From NCBI GenBank assembly GCA_964390805.1, contig CAYMKL010000007.1, forward strand, positions 28,680 through 92,679: 64,000 nt of DNA. Reading direction: 5' to 3'. A program made the translations under genes and the position numbers. The notes beneath the pieces are model-generated. The model was not told where the DNA came from and made no database searches. It worked only from the letters and a program-made list of their open reading frames with translations. Position 1 is the first letter of the stretch. Each line of letters begins with the position of its first letter. Below, in pieces: positions 24,424 through 35,931 of this stretch. This stretch comes from CAYMKL01 sp964390805. Its GTDB lineage: Bacteria; Chloroflexota; Anaerolineae; VGOG01.

Positions 24424-25332
24424 TTATTCTCGCGCCGCCAGCAGCACTCCTAAAGCCATAGAGACCAGTTTAGTCTCGTGAGGATCGGAGCGGGAGGCCA
24501 CTATGATGGGGGACTTGCCACCCACCACAACCCCCGCCATGCTCCCCTTAGCGAAATAGGTAATGGCCTTGGCCAAAACATTGGCCGCTTCGACATCGGG
24601 AGGGATCAGGATGTCGGCCCGGCCCGCAACAGCGCTCTTAATGCCCTTGATTTGGGCCGATTCCAAAGAGATGGCGTTATCCAGAGCCAAAGGGCCATCT
24701 ATGAGGGCGCCTCTGATCTGCCCCCGGTCGGCCATCTTGGAGAGGTTGGCAGCGTCAATGGTGGCGGGTATCTTGGGGTTGACCATCTCCGTGGCGGCCA
24801 GGATGGCCACCTTTGGCTGTTCCACCCCCAGACGCTGGGCAACGTAGATGGCGTTCTGTACGATCTCGATCTTCTGCTCCATGGTGGGTGCAACCACCAC
24901 TCCGGCATCGCTGAGAAAGAGAAGGCGGCTGAAGCTGGGGATCTCGTAGATGCCTACATGGGTCAAGAGACGCCCCATCCGCAGCCCAATCTCCTTGTCC
25001 AACGCGGCTCGCAAGAAGTCGCCCGTCTCGATCTTGCCCTTCATGGCCATCTGAGCATGTCCCAGCCTCACCAACTCCATCACCTTGCGCGCCGTCTGCT
25101 TCGGATCCGGCTCGTGGATGATCATCATGCGGCGAATGTCTATGGAGTTCTCCTGCGCGATGCCTGTGATGGCCGCCCGATCCCCTACTAAGATGCACTC
25201 GGCCATCTCCCGCGTCTCAGCGTCCTGGGCCGCCAGGAGAATCTCCTTTTCCTGAGCAGCGGCAATGGCTACTGTCTTGGGACCTACTTTCCTCGCTTCT
25301 TCTATCAACTGGGCAAAAGTTGTGATGGCCAT
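24424..25332 (-). CDS. ptb: phosphate butyryltransferase/acetyltransferase family enzyme
   Basis: 302 residues, the normal Ptb length. Typical segments are ECILVGDRAAITGIAQE, GHAQMAMKGKIETGDFLRAA (cf. a..lmKG.i.T..ll.a.), LLTHVGIYEIPSFSRLLFLS, NPKIPATIDAANLSKMADRG, the conserved GALIDGPLALDNAIS, and DILIPPDVEAANVLAKAITY. The enzyme exchanges CoA and phosphate on short acyl groups (butyryl or branched). With the ferredoxin oxidoreductase operon next door it could convert 2-oxoacid-derived acyl-CoA to acyl-phosphate for ATP formation; no butyrate kinase gene is visible in the window. Confidence 0.88.
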   Translation of the reverse strand: MAITTFAQLIEEARKVGPKTVAIAAAQEKEILLAAQDAETREMAECILVGDRAAITGIAQENSIDIRRMMIIHEPDPKQTARKVMELVRLGHAQMAMKGKIETGDFLRAALDKEIGLRMGRLLTHVGIYEIPSFSRLLFLSDAGVVVAPTMEQKIEIVQNAIYVAQRLGVEQPKVAILAATEMVNPKIPATIDAANLSKMADRGQIRGALIDGPLALDNAISLESAQIKGIKSAVAGRADILIPPDVEAANVLAKAITYFAKGSMAGVVVGGKSPIIVASRSDPHETKLVSMALGVLLAARE

Positions 25333-25340
25333 ACTTCAAG

Positions 25341-25440
25341 CCCCCCCTCAGTCCCCCCCCAACCCTTCGACAAGCTCAGGACACCGCTTTGGGGGGAAGT
25401 CCCAATTTCCAACCCTTCGGCCATGCTCAGGGCAGGCCTC
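25341..25440. repeat. composite of C/G-run and family C repeats
   Basis: The gap between secA and ptb is almost entirely repeat: ccccccctcagtcccccccc, cccttcgacaagctcagg, ctttggggggaagtccc, then cccttcggccatgctcaggg. One family C copy appears to have inserted into a C/G-run palindrome, splitting it. Confidence 0.75.
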
Positions 25441-25446
25441 CAACCG

Positions 25447-28341
<2,895 letters not shown>

Positions 28342-28356
28342 GGTCTCCTCTACCGC

Positions 28357-29334
28357 CTACCCGGGCACATCCTTCATGTACTCACCCACCGAAATCCCCA
28401 GGTGGACGCGGCGGATGACCTCGCCCAACAGGGGAGCCACAGAGAGGACAGTGATGTTGGATAGCATTTTCTCGGGCGGGATGGGGACGGTGTCCGTAGT
28501 GACTATCTCTTTGATCTCACATTCTCGCAAGCGCTCCACCGCTGGCGGGGAGAATATGGGGTGGGTGAAGCTGGCGTAGATGTCTCTGGCGCCGCGGTCT
28601 TTGACGATGGTCGCGGCTTTCACCAGCGAGCCCGCCGTATCCACCTCGTCGTCAACGATGATCACATTCTTGTTGCGCACGTCACCTATGAGTGTCAGAG
28701 CTTTACTGGACGCACCAGTCAGGCTTCGGCGTTTCTCCACGAAGGCCAGGGGCAAACCCAGTTTCTCTGCGAAGTTGCGGCCTTTTTTGGCGAACCCCAG
28801 GTCAGCGGCGACAACTACGGTATCGGGTATGTTCTTTTTAATGAGATAATCACTGAGGATGTTGAAAGCCGATACTTCGTCGCCCGGAATGCTGAAGAAC
28901 CCCTGAATCTGGCCTGCGTGAAGGTCTATGGTCATCCAGCGGTCGGCCCCCGCCACGGTGATCATGTCGGCAATCAGGCGAGCAGTGATGGGTACGCGGG
29001 GCTGGTCCTTCTTATCGCTGCGGCCATACGAATAATAGGGTATCACCGCCGTGATGCGCCCGGCGGAGGCTCGCCTCAAAGTATCAATCATAATCAAGAG
29101 TTCCATGATGTTTCTGTTCACCGGCGAGCATGTGGGCTGGATAAGGAAAACATCTCGCCCGCGGACACTCTGACGTAGTCTGACGAAGATGTTCTCATCT
29201 GGAAAGTCAATGATGTCCACCTGCGAGAGGGAAACTTGCAAGTAGTCGCAAATCCCCTGGGTCAGGGCCGGGTTGCCTGAGCCCCCAAAGATCGCCAACT
29301 CTCCGTACATCTTCACCTTGATTTCTTGCATCAT
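28357..29334 (-). CDS. prs: ribose-phosphate pyrophosphokinase
   Basis: 325 residues. It makes PRPP from ribose-5-phosphate and ATP for nucleotide, His and Trp synthesis. Motifs: FPDENIFVRLRQSVRGRDVF, IPYYSYGRSDKKDQPRVPIT (ATP/catalytic flexible loop), TIDLHAGQIQGFF and the PRPP-binding loop NVIIVDDEVDTAGSLVKAA. Prs usually ends near 315 residues; here the N-terminus is slightly extended. The start codon overlaps the stop of the GNAT gene (ATGATG), so the two are coupled. Confidence 0.94.
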   Translation of the reverse strand: MMQEIKVKMYGELAIFGGSGNPALTQGICDYLQVSLSQVDIIDFPDENIFVRLRQSVRGRDVFLIQPTCSPVNRNIMELLIMIDTLRRASAGRITAVIPYYSYGRSDKKDQPRVPITARLIADMITVAGADRWMTIDLHAGQIQGFFSIPGDEVSAFNILSDYLIKKNIPDTVVVAADLGFAKKGRNFAEKLGLPLAFVEKRRSLTGASSKALTLIGDVRNKNVIIVDDEVDTAGSLVKAATIVKDRGARDIYASFTHPIFSPPAVERLRECEIKEIVTTDTVPIPPEKMLSNITVLSVAPLLGEVIRRVHLGISVGEYMKDVPG

Positions 29335-29873
29335 CCCTCTCCCCCTGATTGACCAGCCTCAAACTCCTCTCGCAGGATGCCCATGATCAGAGTATCGTGA
29401 TAGCTGCTGTTTCGGAACAGGGCTTCCCGCTGCCGACCTTCGAGCTTGAAGCCACACTTCTCGTAGCAGCGGATGGCGCGGGAGTTAAAACCGTGCACCT
29501 CCAACTGGACGCGGTGCAGGTTCATCTCGCCGAAGGCAAAGCCCAACAGGGTGCGAACGGCGTCGCTCCCGTAGCCTTTTCCCCAATATTCCTTCTCGCC
29601 GATGGCGATGCCCAGGTAGGCCTTGCGGTTCTTCCAGTCGAAATCTTCCAGGCCGATGTTGCCGATGTGCACGCCATCCTCGGTCTCAATGGCGAATATC
29701 CGCCTGTTCTGGTCCTCCAACTGGCGCTCGAACCATTTCTCCTCCTCAGCCAGAGACATTGGCATATACATCAACAGATATTGCCGCACCTCCGGATCGT
29801 TGAACCAGCGGACAAAAGTGGGAAGGTCCTCCCGCTCTATCGCTCTGAGTTTGGTTTTCTGTCCCCGTATCAT
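29331..29873 (-). CDS. RimJ/RimL-type GNAT N-acetyltransferase
   Basis: 180 residues from ATG at 29873 (ggaggt 8 bases upstream). Pattern of the RimL branch: KTKLRAIEREDLPTFVRWFN, HIGNIGLEDFDWKNRKAYLG, GEKEYWGKGYGSDAVRTLL (acetyl-CoA loop, Q/RxxGxG/A-like) and NSRAIRCYEKCGFKLEGRQR. Such enzymes acetylate protein N-termini, polyamines or small molecules; substrate not predictable. First gene of the GNAT-prs-secA run. Confidence 0.85.
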   Translation of the reverse strand: MIRGQKTKLRAIEREDLPTFVRWFNDPEVRQYLLMYMPMSLAEEEKWFERQLEDQNRRIFAIETEDGVHIGNIGLEDFDWKNRKAYLGIAIGEKEYWGKGYGSDAVRTLLGFAFGEMNLHRVQLEVHGFNSRAIRCYEKCGFKLEGRQREALFRNSSYHDTLIMGILREEFEAGQSGGEG

Positions 29874-29894
29874 CTTTGGCCACCTCCACAGGTA

Positions 29895-29900
29895 ATTATA
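29895..29900 (-). promoter_or_regulatory. -10 element for GNAT-prs-secA
   Basis: Perfect TATAAT on the minus strand, 21 bases before the GNAT start codon; no good -35 hexamer at normal spacing. It is divergent from the plus-strand promoter 45 bases away. Confidence 0.45.
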
Positions 29901-29944
29901 CAACAACTTTTAGAGATTGGGAAGAATCATCAAACAAAGACAAT

Positions 29945-29973
29945 TTGTGTGCTCTGGGCTGTTGTGGTATAAT
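29945..29973 (+). promoter_or_regulatory. promoter for DUF151 gene
   Basis: TTGTGT (29945-29950), 17-base spacer, TATAAT (29968-29973). The leader to the ATG at 30032 is about 50 bases. Confidence 0.65.
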
Positions 29974-30031
29974 CAAAACCGTCAGAAACGGCGGTCACTC
30001 TATAGAACAAATGGGAGAGGAGGCAACGAGA

Positions 30032-30508
30032 ATGATCCAGGTAACAGTTGACAGCATAAGGGCGAGTTTGATGTCCCAGCATCGGGTGGTGATCCTGAAA
30101 GATGTAGATAGCGAAAGGTATTTGCCTATCTGGATTGGCCCCTTCGAAGCTGAGGCCATTACTCTCGAGCTGCAGCAAGTCCAGTTGGCCCGCCCCCTCA
30201 CCCATGACCTGCTGAAAGCGGTTATCACCAAGATGGGAGCCAGAGTATCCCACATCCTGGTGAACGATCTGCGCGATGATACCTTCTACGCCCGCATCGT
30301 CCTGGACAACAACGGCCATCCCCTGGAGATAGATTCCCGCCCCAGCGATAGCATCGCTCTGGCTGTGCGAGTCAAAGCACCTATCTTCGTGGCTGAATCG
30401 GTGATGGAAAGAGCCGCCATAACGCCTGACGAAGGAATAAGCTCTTCTGATAAGGAGAAACTGTCGGTTTTCCGCGATTTCGTTGAAACCCTCGACCTCG
30501 ACGAATGA
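30032..30508 (+). CDS. bifunctional nuclease family protein (DUF151)
   Basis: 158 residues from ATG at 30032 (gaggaggcaacgaga upstream). Family signature: VILKDVDSERYLPIWIGPFE, AEAITLELQQVQLARPLTHD, YARIVLDNNGHPLEIDSRPS and DSIALAVRVKAPIFVAESVM. Members of DUF151 include plant bifunctional nucleases and bacterial proteins of unclear role. It is the first gene of a plus-strand run leading into dnaB, which may hint at nucleic acid work, but the gap to dnaB contains repeats and may hold a terminator. Confidence 0.9.
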   Translation: MIQVTVDSIRASLMSQHRVVILKDVDSERYLPIWIGPFEAEAITLELQQVQLARPLTHDLLKAVITKMGARVSHILVNDLRDDTFYARIVLDNNGHPLEIDSRPSDSIALAVRVKAPIFVAESVMERAAITPDEGISSSDKEKLSVFRDFVETLDLDE

Positions 30509-30515
30509 GTTTCGA

Positions 30516-30630
30516 TCCTTCGACCAAGCTCAGGACAAGGTTTTGAGACTTCGGCGAGCTCAGTCGAGCTGTTTCGGGTTTCGAGTTCATTCAACTCGAA
30601 ACTCCGAACCCGAAACTCCAAATTGCCTAT
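30516..30630. repeat. repeat-filled gap before dnaB
   Basis: Family C unit ccttcgaccaagctcagg (about 30517-30534), a second partial unit (cttcggcgagctcagtcgag), then an inverted repeat gtttcgggtttcgagttc ... gaacccgaaac (about 30577-30616) that could fold as a terminator-like hairpin. No gene. Confidence 0.6.
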
Positions 30631-30642
30631 GACGGTGGGACG

Positions 30643-31986
30643 ATGAACAGATCAGAGAGAATGGCGCCTCATAACACCGAGGCTGAAGAGGCAGCCCTGG
30701 GATCGCTTCTCATAGACCCCGATGCTATATTCAGAGTAGCTCCCTTTCTCGACCCCGCAGATTTCTATCGGGAGAAAAATGGCTGGATCTACGACGCTGT
30801 CAGAGATCTCCACAACCGGCGGGAGCCAGCCGACTTCGTCACCCTCTGCGATGAGCTGGAGCGGCGCGGTCAACTGGAGGAGGTTGGCGGTGCAGCCTAC
30901 GTTACTTTTCTGATCAATGCTGTACCCACGGCCATCCACGCGGAGTACTACGCCCGCATTGTGGAACGCACTGCCATCCTACGCCGACTGATCAGCGCGG
31001 CGGGGCAGATCGCGGGCATTGCCTATGAGGACGCCGAGGACGTGGACGAGGTGGTTGATAGAGCGGAGCAGGTACTGTTCGCGGTCTCTCAGCGTCGCAT
31101 CTCCCGCGACCTGGTGCCGATCAAACAGATCATCGGGACCTATTATGACCGGATAGACTACTTGTATCAACACCGTGGCGAGTTCATCGGCATCCCCACG
31201 GGCTTCCCCCTGCTGGACACGTTGTTGGGGGGATTGCAGTCCTCCGACCTGATCATCGTGGCTGGCCGGCCAGGTATGGGCAAGACCTCGCTCGCTCTCT
31301 CTATCGCCCAAAACGCCGCCCGCAAACACAACCAGCGCGTGGCTTTCTTTAGCCTGGAGATGAGCTCCGAGCAGGTAGTGCAGCGACTCGTCTCGGCCGA
31401 GACGGGCATAGATTCCCAAAGACTACGCCGGGGTGAGCTCAGAGACAATGAGTGGCCCCTCTTCGTCGAGGCCACAGGTATCCTCTCGGAGGCGCCCATC
31501 TTCATTGATGATACACCCTCTATCTCTGCCATGCAGATGCGAACCAAGGCCCGCCGCATCCACGCCGAGCATGGCCTCGATCTCATCATTGTTGATTACC
31601 TCCAGTTGATGCGAGGCGACACCCGGTCAGAGAACCGTGTCCAGGAGATTTCGGCTATCTCTCGTGCACTCAAAGGGTTGGCTAGAGAGCTGAACGCACC
31701 TGTGATAGCCGTCTCCCAGTTATCCCGAGCCGTTGAATCCCGTAAGGATCACCAGCCCATGCTCTCCGACCTTCGCGAAAGCGGAAGTATTGAGCAGGAC
31801 GCGGACGTGGTGATGTTCATCTACCGTGAGGAGATATACGACCCCAACACGGAGATGAAGAACATCGCTGACATCATCGTGGCCAAACACCGCAACGGCC
31901 CCACTGGCAAAATCCCCCTGTACTTTCAGAAAGAGCTGGCTCAGTTCCACGAAGTAGAGTTTCTTCGCGAAGACCTGGCACCCTAA
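30643..31986 (+). CDS. dnaB: replicative DNA helicase
   Basis: 447 residues, full length. N-terminal domain APHNTEAEEAALGSLLIDPD; RecA-like ATPase with Walker A IVAGRPGMGKTSLALSIA, H1a region AFFSLEMSSEQVVQRLVSAE, Walker B LIIVDYLQLM, and the C-terminal SDLRESGSIEQDADVVMFIY and VAKHRNGPTGKIPLYF. Ring helicase that unwinds DNA at the fork. Followed by dnaD and a dnaC-like gene, so helicase and loader are encoded together. No inteins. Confidence 0.96.
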   Translation: MNRSERMAPHNTEAEEAALGSLLIDPDAIFRVAPFLDPADFYREKNGWIYDAVRDLHNRREPADFVTLCDELERRGQLEEVGGAAYVTFLINAVPTAIHAEYYARIVERTAILRRLISAAGQIAGIAYEDAEDVDEVVDRAEQVLFAVSQRRISRDLVPIKQIIGTYYDRIDYLYQHRGEFIGIPTGFPLLDTLLGGLQSSDLIIVAGRPGMGKTSLALSIAQNAARKHNQRVAFFSLEMSSEQVVQRLVSAETGIDSQRLRRGELRDNEWPLFVEATGILSEAPIFIDDTPSISAMQMRTKARRIHAEHGLDLIIVDYLQLMRGDTRSENRVQEISAISRALKGLARELNAPVIAVSQLSRAVESRKDHQPMLSDLRESGSIEQDADVVMFIYREEIYDPNTEMKNIADIIVAKHRNGPTGKIPLYFQKELAQFHEVEFLREDLAP

Positions 31987-32064
31987 ATCGGGTCTTGAGT
32001 TTGTGAGTCTCGGGTTTCGGGTTTACCTGACCATCTGACCAAGCACCATCCGACCAACAGACCA

Positions 32065-32799
32065 ATGAAAAGCTTTTCCGGTTTTCCCGCTGGCAAGGTG
32101 TACTTCACCCCCTTGCCTAATTTGTTCTTTAGCGAGCTTCTGCCGGCCATAGATGACCTGGCCGAGCTGAAGGTGACTTTGCACATCTTCTGGCTGCTAC
32201 ACCAAAAGAAGGGCTACCCCCGATACGTGAGCCGACGAGAATTAGAGGCCGATGGGGTGCTGATGGGAGGGCTTATAGGGACGGGACAGGAACCAGAGGA
32301 GCGACTGGGGCAGGCTTTGGAACGAGCCGTGGCCCGGGGCACCCTCCTCCACGTGACAGCCCTTCGGCCGTTAGCGAAGCGGCGCTCAGGACAGGCCCAG
32401 CAGGAGGATGAGCGGGACGATTGGTATTTCATGAACACCGACGTTGGCCGGAGGACAGTGGACAAGATCCGCCGCGGAGAATTGGAGATGGAGGCAGTTA
32501 TCTTGCCCAGCGAAGTGCGCCTGGAAGTAGAACGGCCCAACATCTTCGTTCTGTACGAACAGAACATAGGCTTGCTCACACCGCTCATCGCCGAGGAGCT
32601 CAGGGACGCCGAGAAGACTTACCCTGACGACTGGATCGAGGATGCCTTCAGGATAGCCGTGGAGCACAATGCTCGCCGTTGGCGATACGTGCGCAGCGTT
32701 CTGGAGCGCTGGGCAACTGAGGGAAAAGTAAGTGAAAAGACTGGAAAAGATCGCCGTAGATACATCGAAGGGAAGTATGCCGACTACATCGAACACTGA
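32065..32799 (+). CDS. dnaD: DnaD-domain primosome protein
   Basis: 244 residues. The C-terminal DnaD/DnaB_2 domain is clear: NIFVLYEQNIGLLTPLIAEE, LRDAEKTYPDDWIEDAFRIA, ARRWRYVRSVLERWATEG (pattern YExNiG ... nwkYi.aIL..W). The N-terminal part (FFSELLPAIDDLAELKVTLH) resembles the winged-helix region of DnaD. DnaD proteins help load the replicative helicase at the origin or restart sites. The stretch ALRPLAKRRSGQAQQ (32361-32397) comes from a family C repeat variant inserted in a linker. Its end overlaps the next gene by 23 bases. Confidence 0.85.
   Translation: MKSFSGFPAGKVYFTPLPNLFFSELLPAIDDLAELKVTLHIFWLLHQKKGYPRYVSRRELEADGVLMGGLIGTGQEPEERLGQALERAVARGTLLHVTALRPLAKRRSGQAQQEDERDDWYFMNTDVGRRTVDKIRRGELEMEAVILPSEVRLEVERPNIFVLYEQNIGLLTPLIAEELRDAEKTYPDDWIEDAFRIAVEHNARRWRYVRSVLERWATEGKVSEKTGKDRRRYIEGKYADYIEH
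32361..32397. repeat. family C repeat variant in dnaD
   Basis: ccttcggccgttagcgaagc then ggcgctcaggacaggcc; in-frame addition of about 12 basic residues between the winged-helix and DnaD domains. Confidence 0.65.
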
Positions 32800-34108
32800 A
32801 GTGTGCCCCATCTGCAAAGGGGCTGGGTATCTGGTCAAGGCCGTGTCCCCTGGCCATCCCGATTTCGGCAAGCTCTATCCCTGCCAGTGCAAGATCGAGG
32901 AATTGAGGGCCAAACGCCTCTCGGACTTGCGGGACTTGAGCCGCCTTGGCCAGCTTTCCCGCATGACCTTTGACAGCTTTAGACCCGAGGGCGTCGGGCT
33001 CAACACTGCGAAGCGCGACAACCTCGGACGGGCCTACGAGCGGGCCAAACACTTCGCCCAGGAATGTATAGGTTGGCTGATTCTAAAAGGGGGCTATGGC
33101 TGTGGTAAAACCCACTTAGCAGCGGCCATATCCAACTATCGTATTGCCAATGGACAGCCCGTTCTCTTCGTCGTGGTGCCCGATCTCCTCGACCATCTGC
33201 GAGCCACTTATGCCCCCACCAGCCAGGTCTCCTATGATGAGCGCTTCGAGCAAGTGCGCGCTGCTCCCCTGCTGATCCTCGACGATTTAGGCACCCAGAA
33301 CACTACCCCCTGGGCTCAAGAAAAACTCTACCAGATACTAAACTATCGTTACAACGCCCGGCTGCCCACAGTCATCACCACTAACCGCGAGTTGGAGGAA
33401 ATTGATCTGCGGCTGCGCTCGCGGCTGGTGGACCCCGACCTGGCGGAGATTACCACCATCCTGGCTCCCGATTTTCGCCGCAGCGGGGTGAGCCAAGATC
33501 AATCGGAGCTCTCCAGCCTCCGCTACCACAGCGACAAAACCTTCCAGACCTTCGATCTGCGGGCCCACGAGTTACCTCTCGAGGAGCACAAGAACCTCAG
33601 GCGGGCCTTCGCTATTGCCCAAGGATACGCCGAGAATCCGGCGGATTGGCTGGTCTTCACTGGTCCTTATGGCTGTGGCAAAACCCATCTCGCCGCAGCC
33701 ATTGCCAACTATCGGGTGAACCAGGGTTATCCGGCTCTCTTTGTCGTCGTGCCCGATCTTCTCGACCACCTGCGAGCCACCTTCAGCCCCCAGAGCCTGG
33801 TTTCCTATGACCAGCGCTTCGAAGAAGTGCGCGACGCTTCCCTTTTGATCCTCGACGACCTGGGCACCCAGAGCTCCACGACCTGGGCTAAAGAGAAACT
33901 TTTTCAGCTTTTTAATCATCGTTATAACGCACGATTGCCAACCGTTATCACCATGCAAGAATCGGTAGAGGAATTGGAGAAGACGAATCCCCGCCTTAGT
34001 TCCCGCATTCTGGACTTCTCCCGCTGCACCGTTTTCGCCGTCATTGCCCCCAGCTACCGCGGTGGAGCGCGGCCTCAAAAGCGAAGTGGCCGCCGCCGTA
34101 AGGGTTAG
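32777..34108 (+). CDS. helicase-loader protein with two AAA+ domains (DnaC/DnaI-like)
   Basis: 443 residues from ATG at 32777. Residues 10-38 hold four Cys (CPIC ... PCQC), like the zinc-binding N-terminus of DnaI/DnaC. Two complete AAA+ domains follow. Domain 1: GGYGCGKTHLAAAISNY (about 105), LLILDDLGTQ (165). Domain 2: GPYGCGKTHLAAAIANY (about 296), LLILDDLGTQ (356). Both also share VVVPDLLDHLRAT and RYNARLPTVIT. Ordinary DnaC/DnaI proteins (about 240-310 residues) have one ATPase. The duplication is a tandem copy of nearly the whole ATPase within one polypeptide. Both Walker A lysines and Walker B acids are present. Position after dnaB and dnaD supports a loader role. Confidence 0.85.
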   Translation: MPTTSNTEVCPICKGAGYLVKAVSPGHPDFGKLYPCQCKIEELRAKRLSDLRDLSRLGQLSRMTFDSFRPEGVGLNTAKRDNLGRAYERAKHFAQECIGWLILKGGYGCGKTHLAAAISNYRIANGQPVLFVVVPDLLDHLRATYAPTSQVSYDERFEQVRAAPLLILDDLGTQNTTPWAQEKLYQILNYRYNARLPTVITTNRELEEIDLRLRSRLVDPDLAEITTILAPDFRRSGVSQDQSELSSLRYHSDKTFQTFDLRAHELPLEEHKNLRRAFAIAQGYAENPADWLVFTGPYGCGKTHLAAAIANYRVNQGYPALFVVVPDLLDHLRATFSPQSLVSYDQRFEEVRDASLLILDDLGTQSSTTWAKEKLFQLFNHRYNARLPTVITMQESVEELEKTNPRLSSRILDFSRCTVFAVIAPSYRGGARPQKRSGRRRKG

Positions 34109-34117
34109 CCAACTTTA

Positions 34118-34155
34118 AGACCTCGGAGGTCTCCCCAGACCCCCGAGGTCTTTTT
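34118..34155 (+). terminator. intrinsic terminator of dnaB-dnaD-loader run
   Basis: Arms agacctcgg (34118-34126) and ccgaggtct (34143-34151), with an alternative inner pairing, then ttttt. The aggtct/agacct symmetry also fits the interspersed palindrome style of this genome. Confidence 0.8.
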
Positions 34156-34189
34156 CGAATGGTGCTGAAGTCAGACAGCAGCCTCATCC

Positions 34190-35905
34190 TTACTGCCGTG
34201 GCATCTTCACAGTGAAAGTAGTATCACCTGGCTTGCTCTTAACCTCGAACTGAGCACCATAGGGGCTTAGAAGTTGATAGCAACTGTACAGTCCCAACCC
34301 TGTCCCAGTGAGGGTTCCCCCATTGATGGGTTTGGTAGTGAAGAAGGGCTCGAAAAGGTGAGGGATGTTCTCCGGCGGGATACCTACTCCTGTGTCGCGG
34401 AACTCAATGTAAACGTACTCGTCGTCGCTACGCGTTGTAATAGTGAGCACCGGCTTCTCGCAGCCTTCCATGGCATCTATGGCGTTCTTGATGAGGTTGG
34501 AAAAGGATTGGCTGAAATCGCTATAGACGCCCTCGATATACAGGGGTTCCTCATAGAAATTGTAAACCTTCTCAATGTAGTGTTTGAAGCGCGGATCCCC
34601 ATCCAGGAACTTCAACTCCTGCCATAGCAGATCATTGATGTCAACCAACTGTTTGTGTTCCTCTTGCTCCCGTCGGCTCTTGTATATCAAGTTATCAATG
34701 ATCTCCTGCATGGTTCTGCTCCCCCGCTCGATGGCGGACAGTTCCTGACGCATATTCTCGTATATCTCGGCAATGTGGGGGGGCATCTCCAACTTGCGGC
34801 CAGCCATTTTGCTCAGGAGGGCTGGTAGTTCGTCCTCGAAGTAGTCTCGCGCCTCTTCGAGGATAAGCTGAGTTCTGCCCTTGATGACTGTTAGCGGAGT
34901 GAGGAGGTTGTGGGCGATCCCCTGGGCCAACCGCCCAATGGCCGAGAGCTTCTCAGCCTGTACAAGCTGTGTCTCCAGCCGCTTTCGCAGGGTGATTTCC
35001 TGGACGATTTGTACCAGCCGGACTACATTATCCTCCGGGTCTCGCAGGGGATAGGAAGACAAGAGCAGATCTTTTTCCAGCGCGGGCTCCCTCACCTCGA
35101 TAGTCTGAGGCTCCCCCGTCCGCATCGTCTCAGCCTTGAGGCAGTAGTCAGGAGGTTCGTCTCGATTGTGTAAGACTCGGTAGCACTTCTTACCAATGAG
35201 CTGGGCTGGTGTAGTACCCAACATCTTGGCGAAGGCGACGTTTACCCGGAGGATGTTGAATTCCTCGTCCAGCATGAAGATGCCTTCGGTGATAGCGTCG
35301 AAGGTTGCCTCCCACTCCCTCTTGGCACGAACCACGTTTTGGAACGTCTGCGCGTTCTTGATGGCTGTCCCAATCTGCTGGGCAATGGTCACCAGGAAGT
35401 TGACCTGTTGGGCGTTCGGAGTGCGGCCTCGGCTAAAGACATTCATGATCCCCAACAGCTTCCCGTTGGCGCTCAGAGGCACGCTGATATAGGAGTGAAG
35501 CCCCTCTCTGTCTCGCAGGAACCTACCAAGCCGAGGGTATTGGGAAATCTCCTGTACCACAATGAGGCTTTCCAGTTCAGGGGTCACTGCCGGGAAATCG
35601 TACCCGGCCTTCATGGTGATCAACTCCCGGGTGAATTGCCCCCCCATTCCTCGTTGAGCTTTCAATACAAACTCACCCCTGGCCTCATTTAACAGAAAGA
35701 CAAACCCTGTTTCTAGTCCCAGTGAGGACAACCCAATATCCAGAGCCTTCTCCAGGATCTCCTGCAGATCAAGTGACGGGCCGACTTCGACACCGATCTT
35801 GTTGAGAGCGATGAGATCCTCCTCTCTGGACAGCAACGCAGTATTGACTTCCTCTAGCTCAGCAATCCTTTCTTCCAGACTGTAGAGCAATGCTTCTTTC
35901 CTCAT
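34190..35905 (-). CDS. GAF-PAS sensor histidine kinase with altered H-box
   Basis: 571 residues from ATG at 35905 (aaggggg upstream); no membrane helix. Order: coiled coil (1-40), GAF (about 45-190; ALDIGLSSLGLETGFVFLLN), PAS (about 205-315; DAITEGIFMLDEEFNILRVN), HisKA-like dimerisation (IGRLAQGIAHNLLTPLTVIK), long helical insert, HATPase (NLIKNAIDAMEG, FRDTGVGIPPENIPHLFEPF, GTGLGLYSC). The H-box reads HNLLTP instead of the usual HE(I/L)(R/K)NPL, so the acidic residue after the phospho-His is Asn. This may weaken kinase activity. It follows the REC-PAS-HD-GYP gene by 26 bases, its likely partner. Confidence 0.85.
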   Translation of the reverse strand: MRKEALLYSLEERIAELEEVNTALLSREEDLIALNKIGVEVGPSLDLQEILEKALDIGLSSLGLETGFVFLLNEARGEFVLKAQRGMGGQFTRELITMKAGYDFPAVTPELESLIVVQEISQYPRLGRFLRDREGLHSYISVPLSANGKLLGIMNVFSRGRTPNAQQVNFLVTIAQQIGTAIKNAQTFQNVVRAKREWEATFDAITEGIFMLDEEFNILRVNVAFAKMLGTTPAQLIGKKCYRVLHNRDEPPDYCLKAETMRTGEPQTIEVREPALEKDLLLSSYPLRDPEDNVVRLVQIVQEITLRKRLETQLVQAEKLSAIGRLAQGIAHNLLTPLTVIKGRTQLILEEARDYFEDELPALLSKMAGRKLEMPPHIAEIYENMRQELSAIERGSRTMQEIIDNLIYKSRREQEEHKQLVDINDLLWQELKFLDGDPRFKHYIEKVYNFYEEPLYIEGVYSDFSQSFSNLIKNAIDAMEGCEKPVLTITTRSDDEYVYIEFRDTGVGIPPENIPHLFEPFFTTKPINGGTLTGTGLGLYSCYQLLSPYGAQFEVKSKPGDTTFTVKMPRQ

Positions 35906-35931
35906 TTTTCCCCCTTGTTTCACCAAACCGC

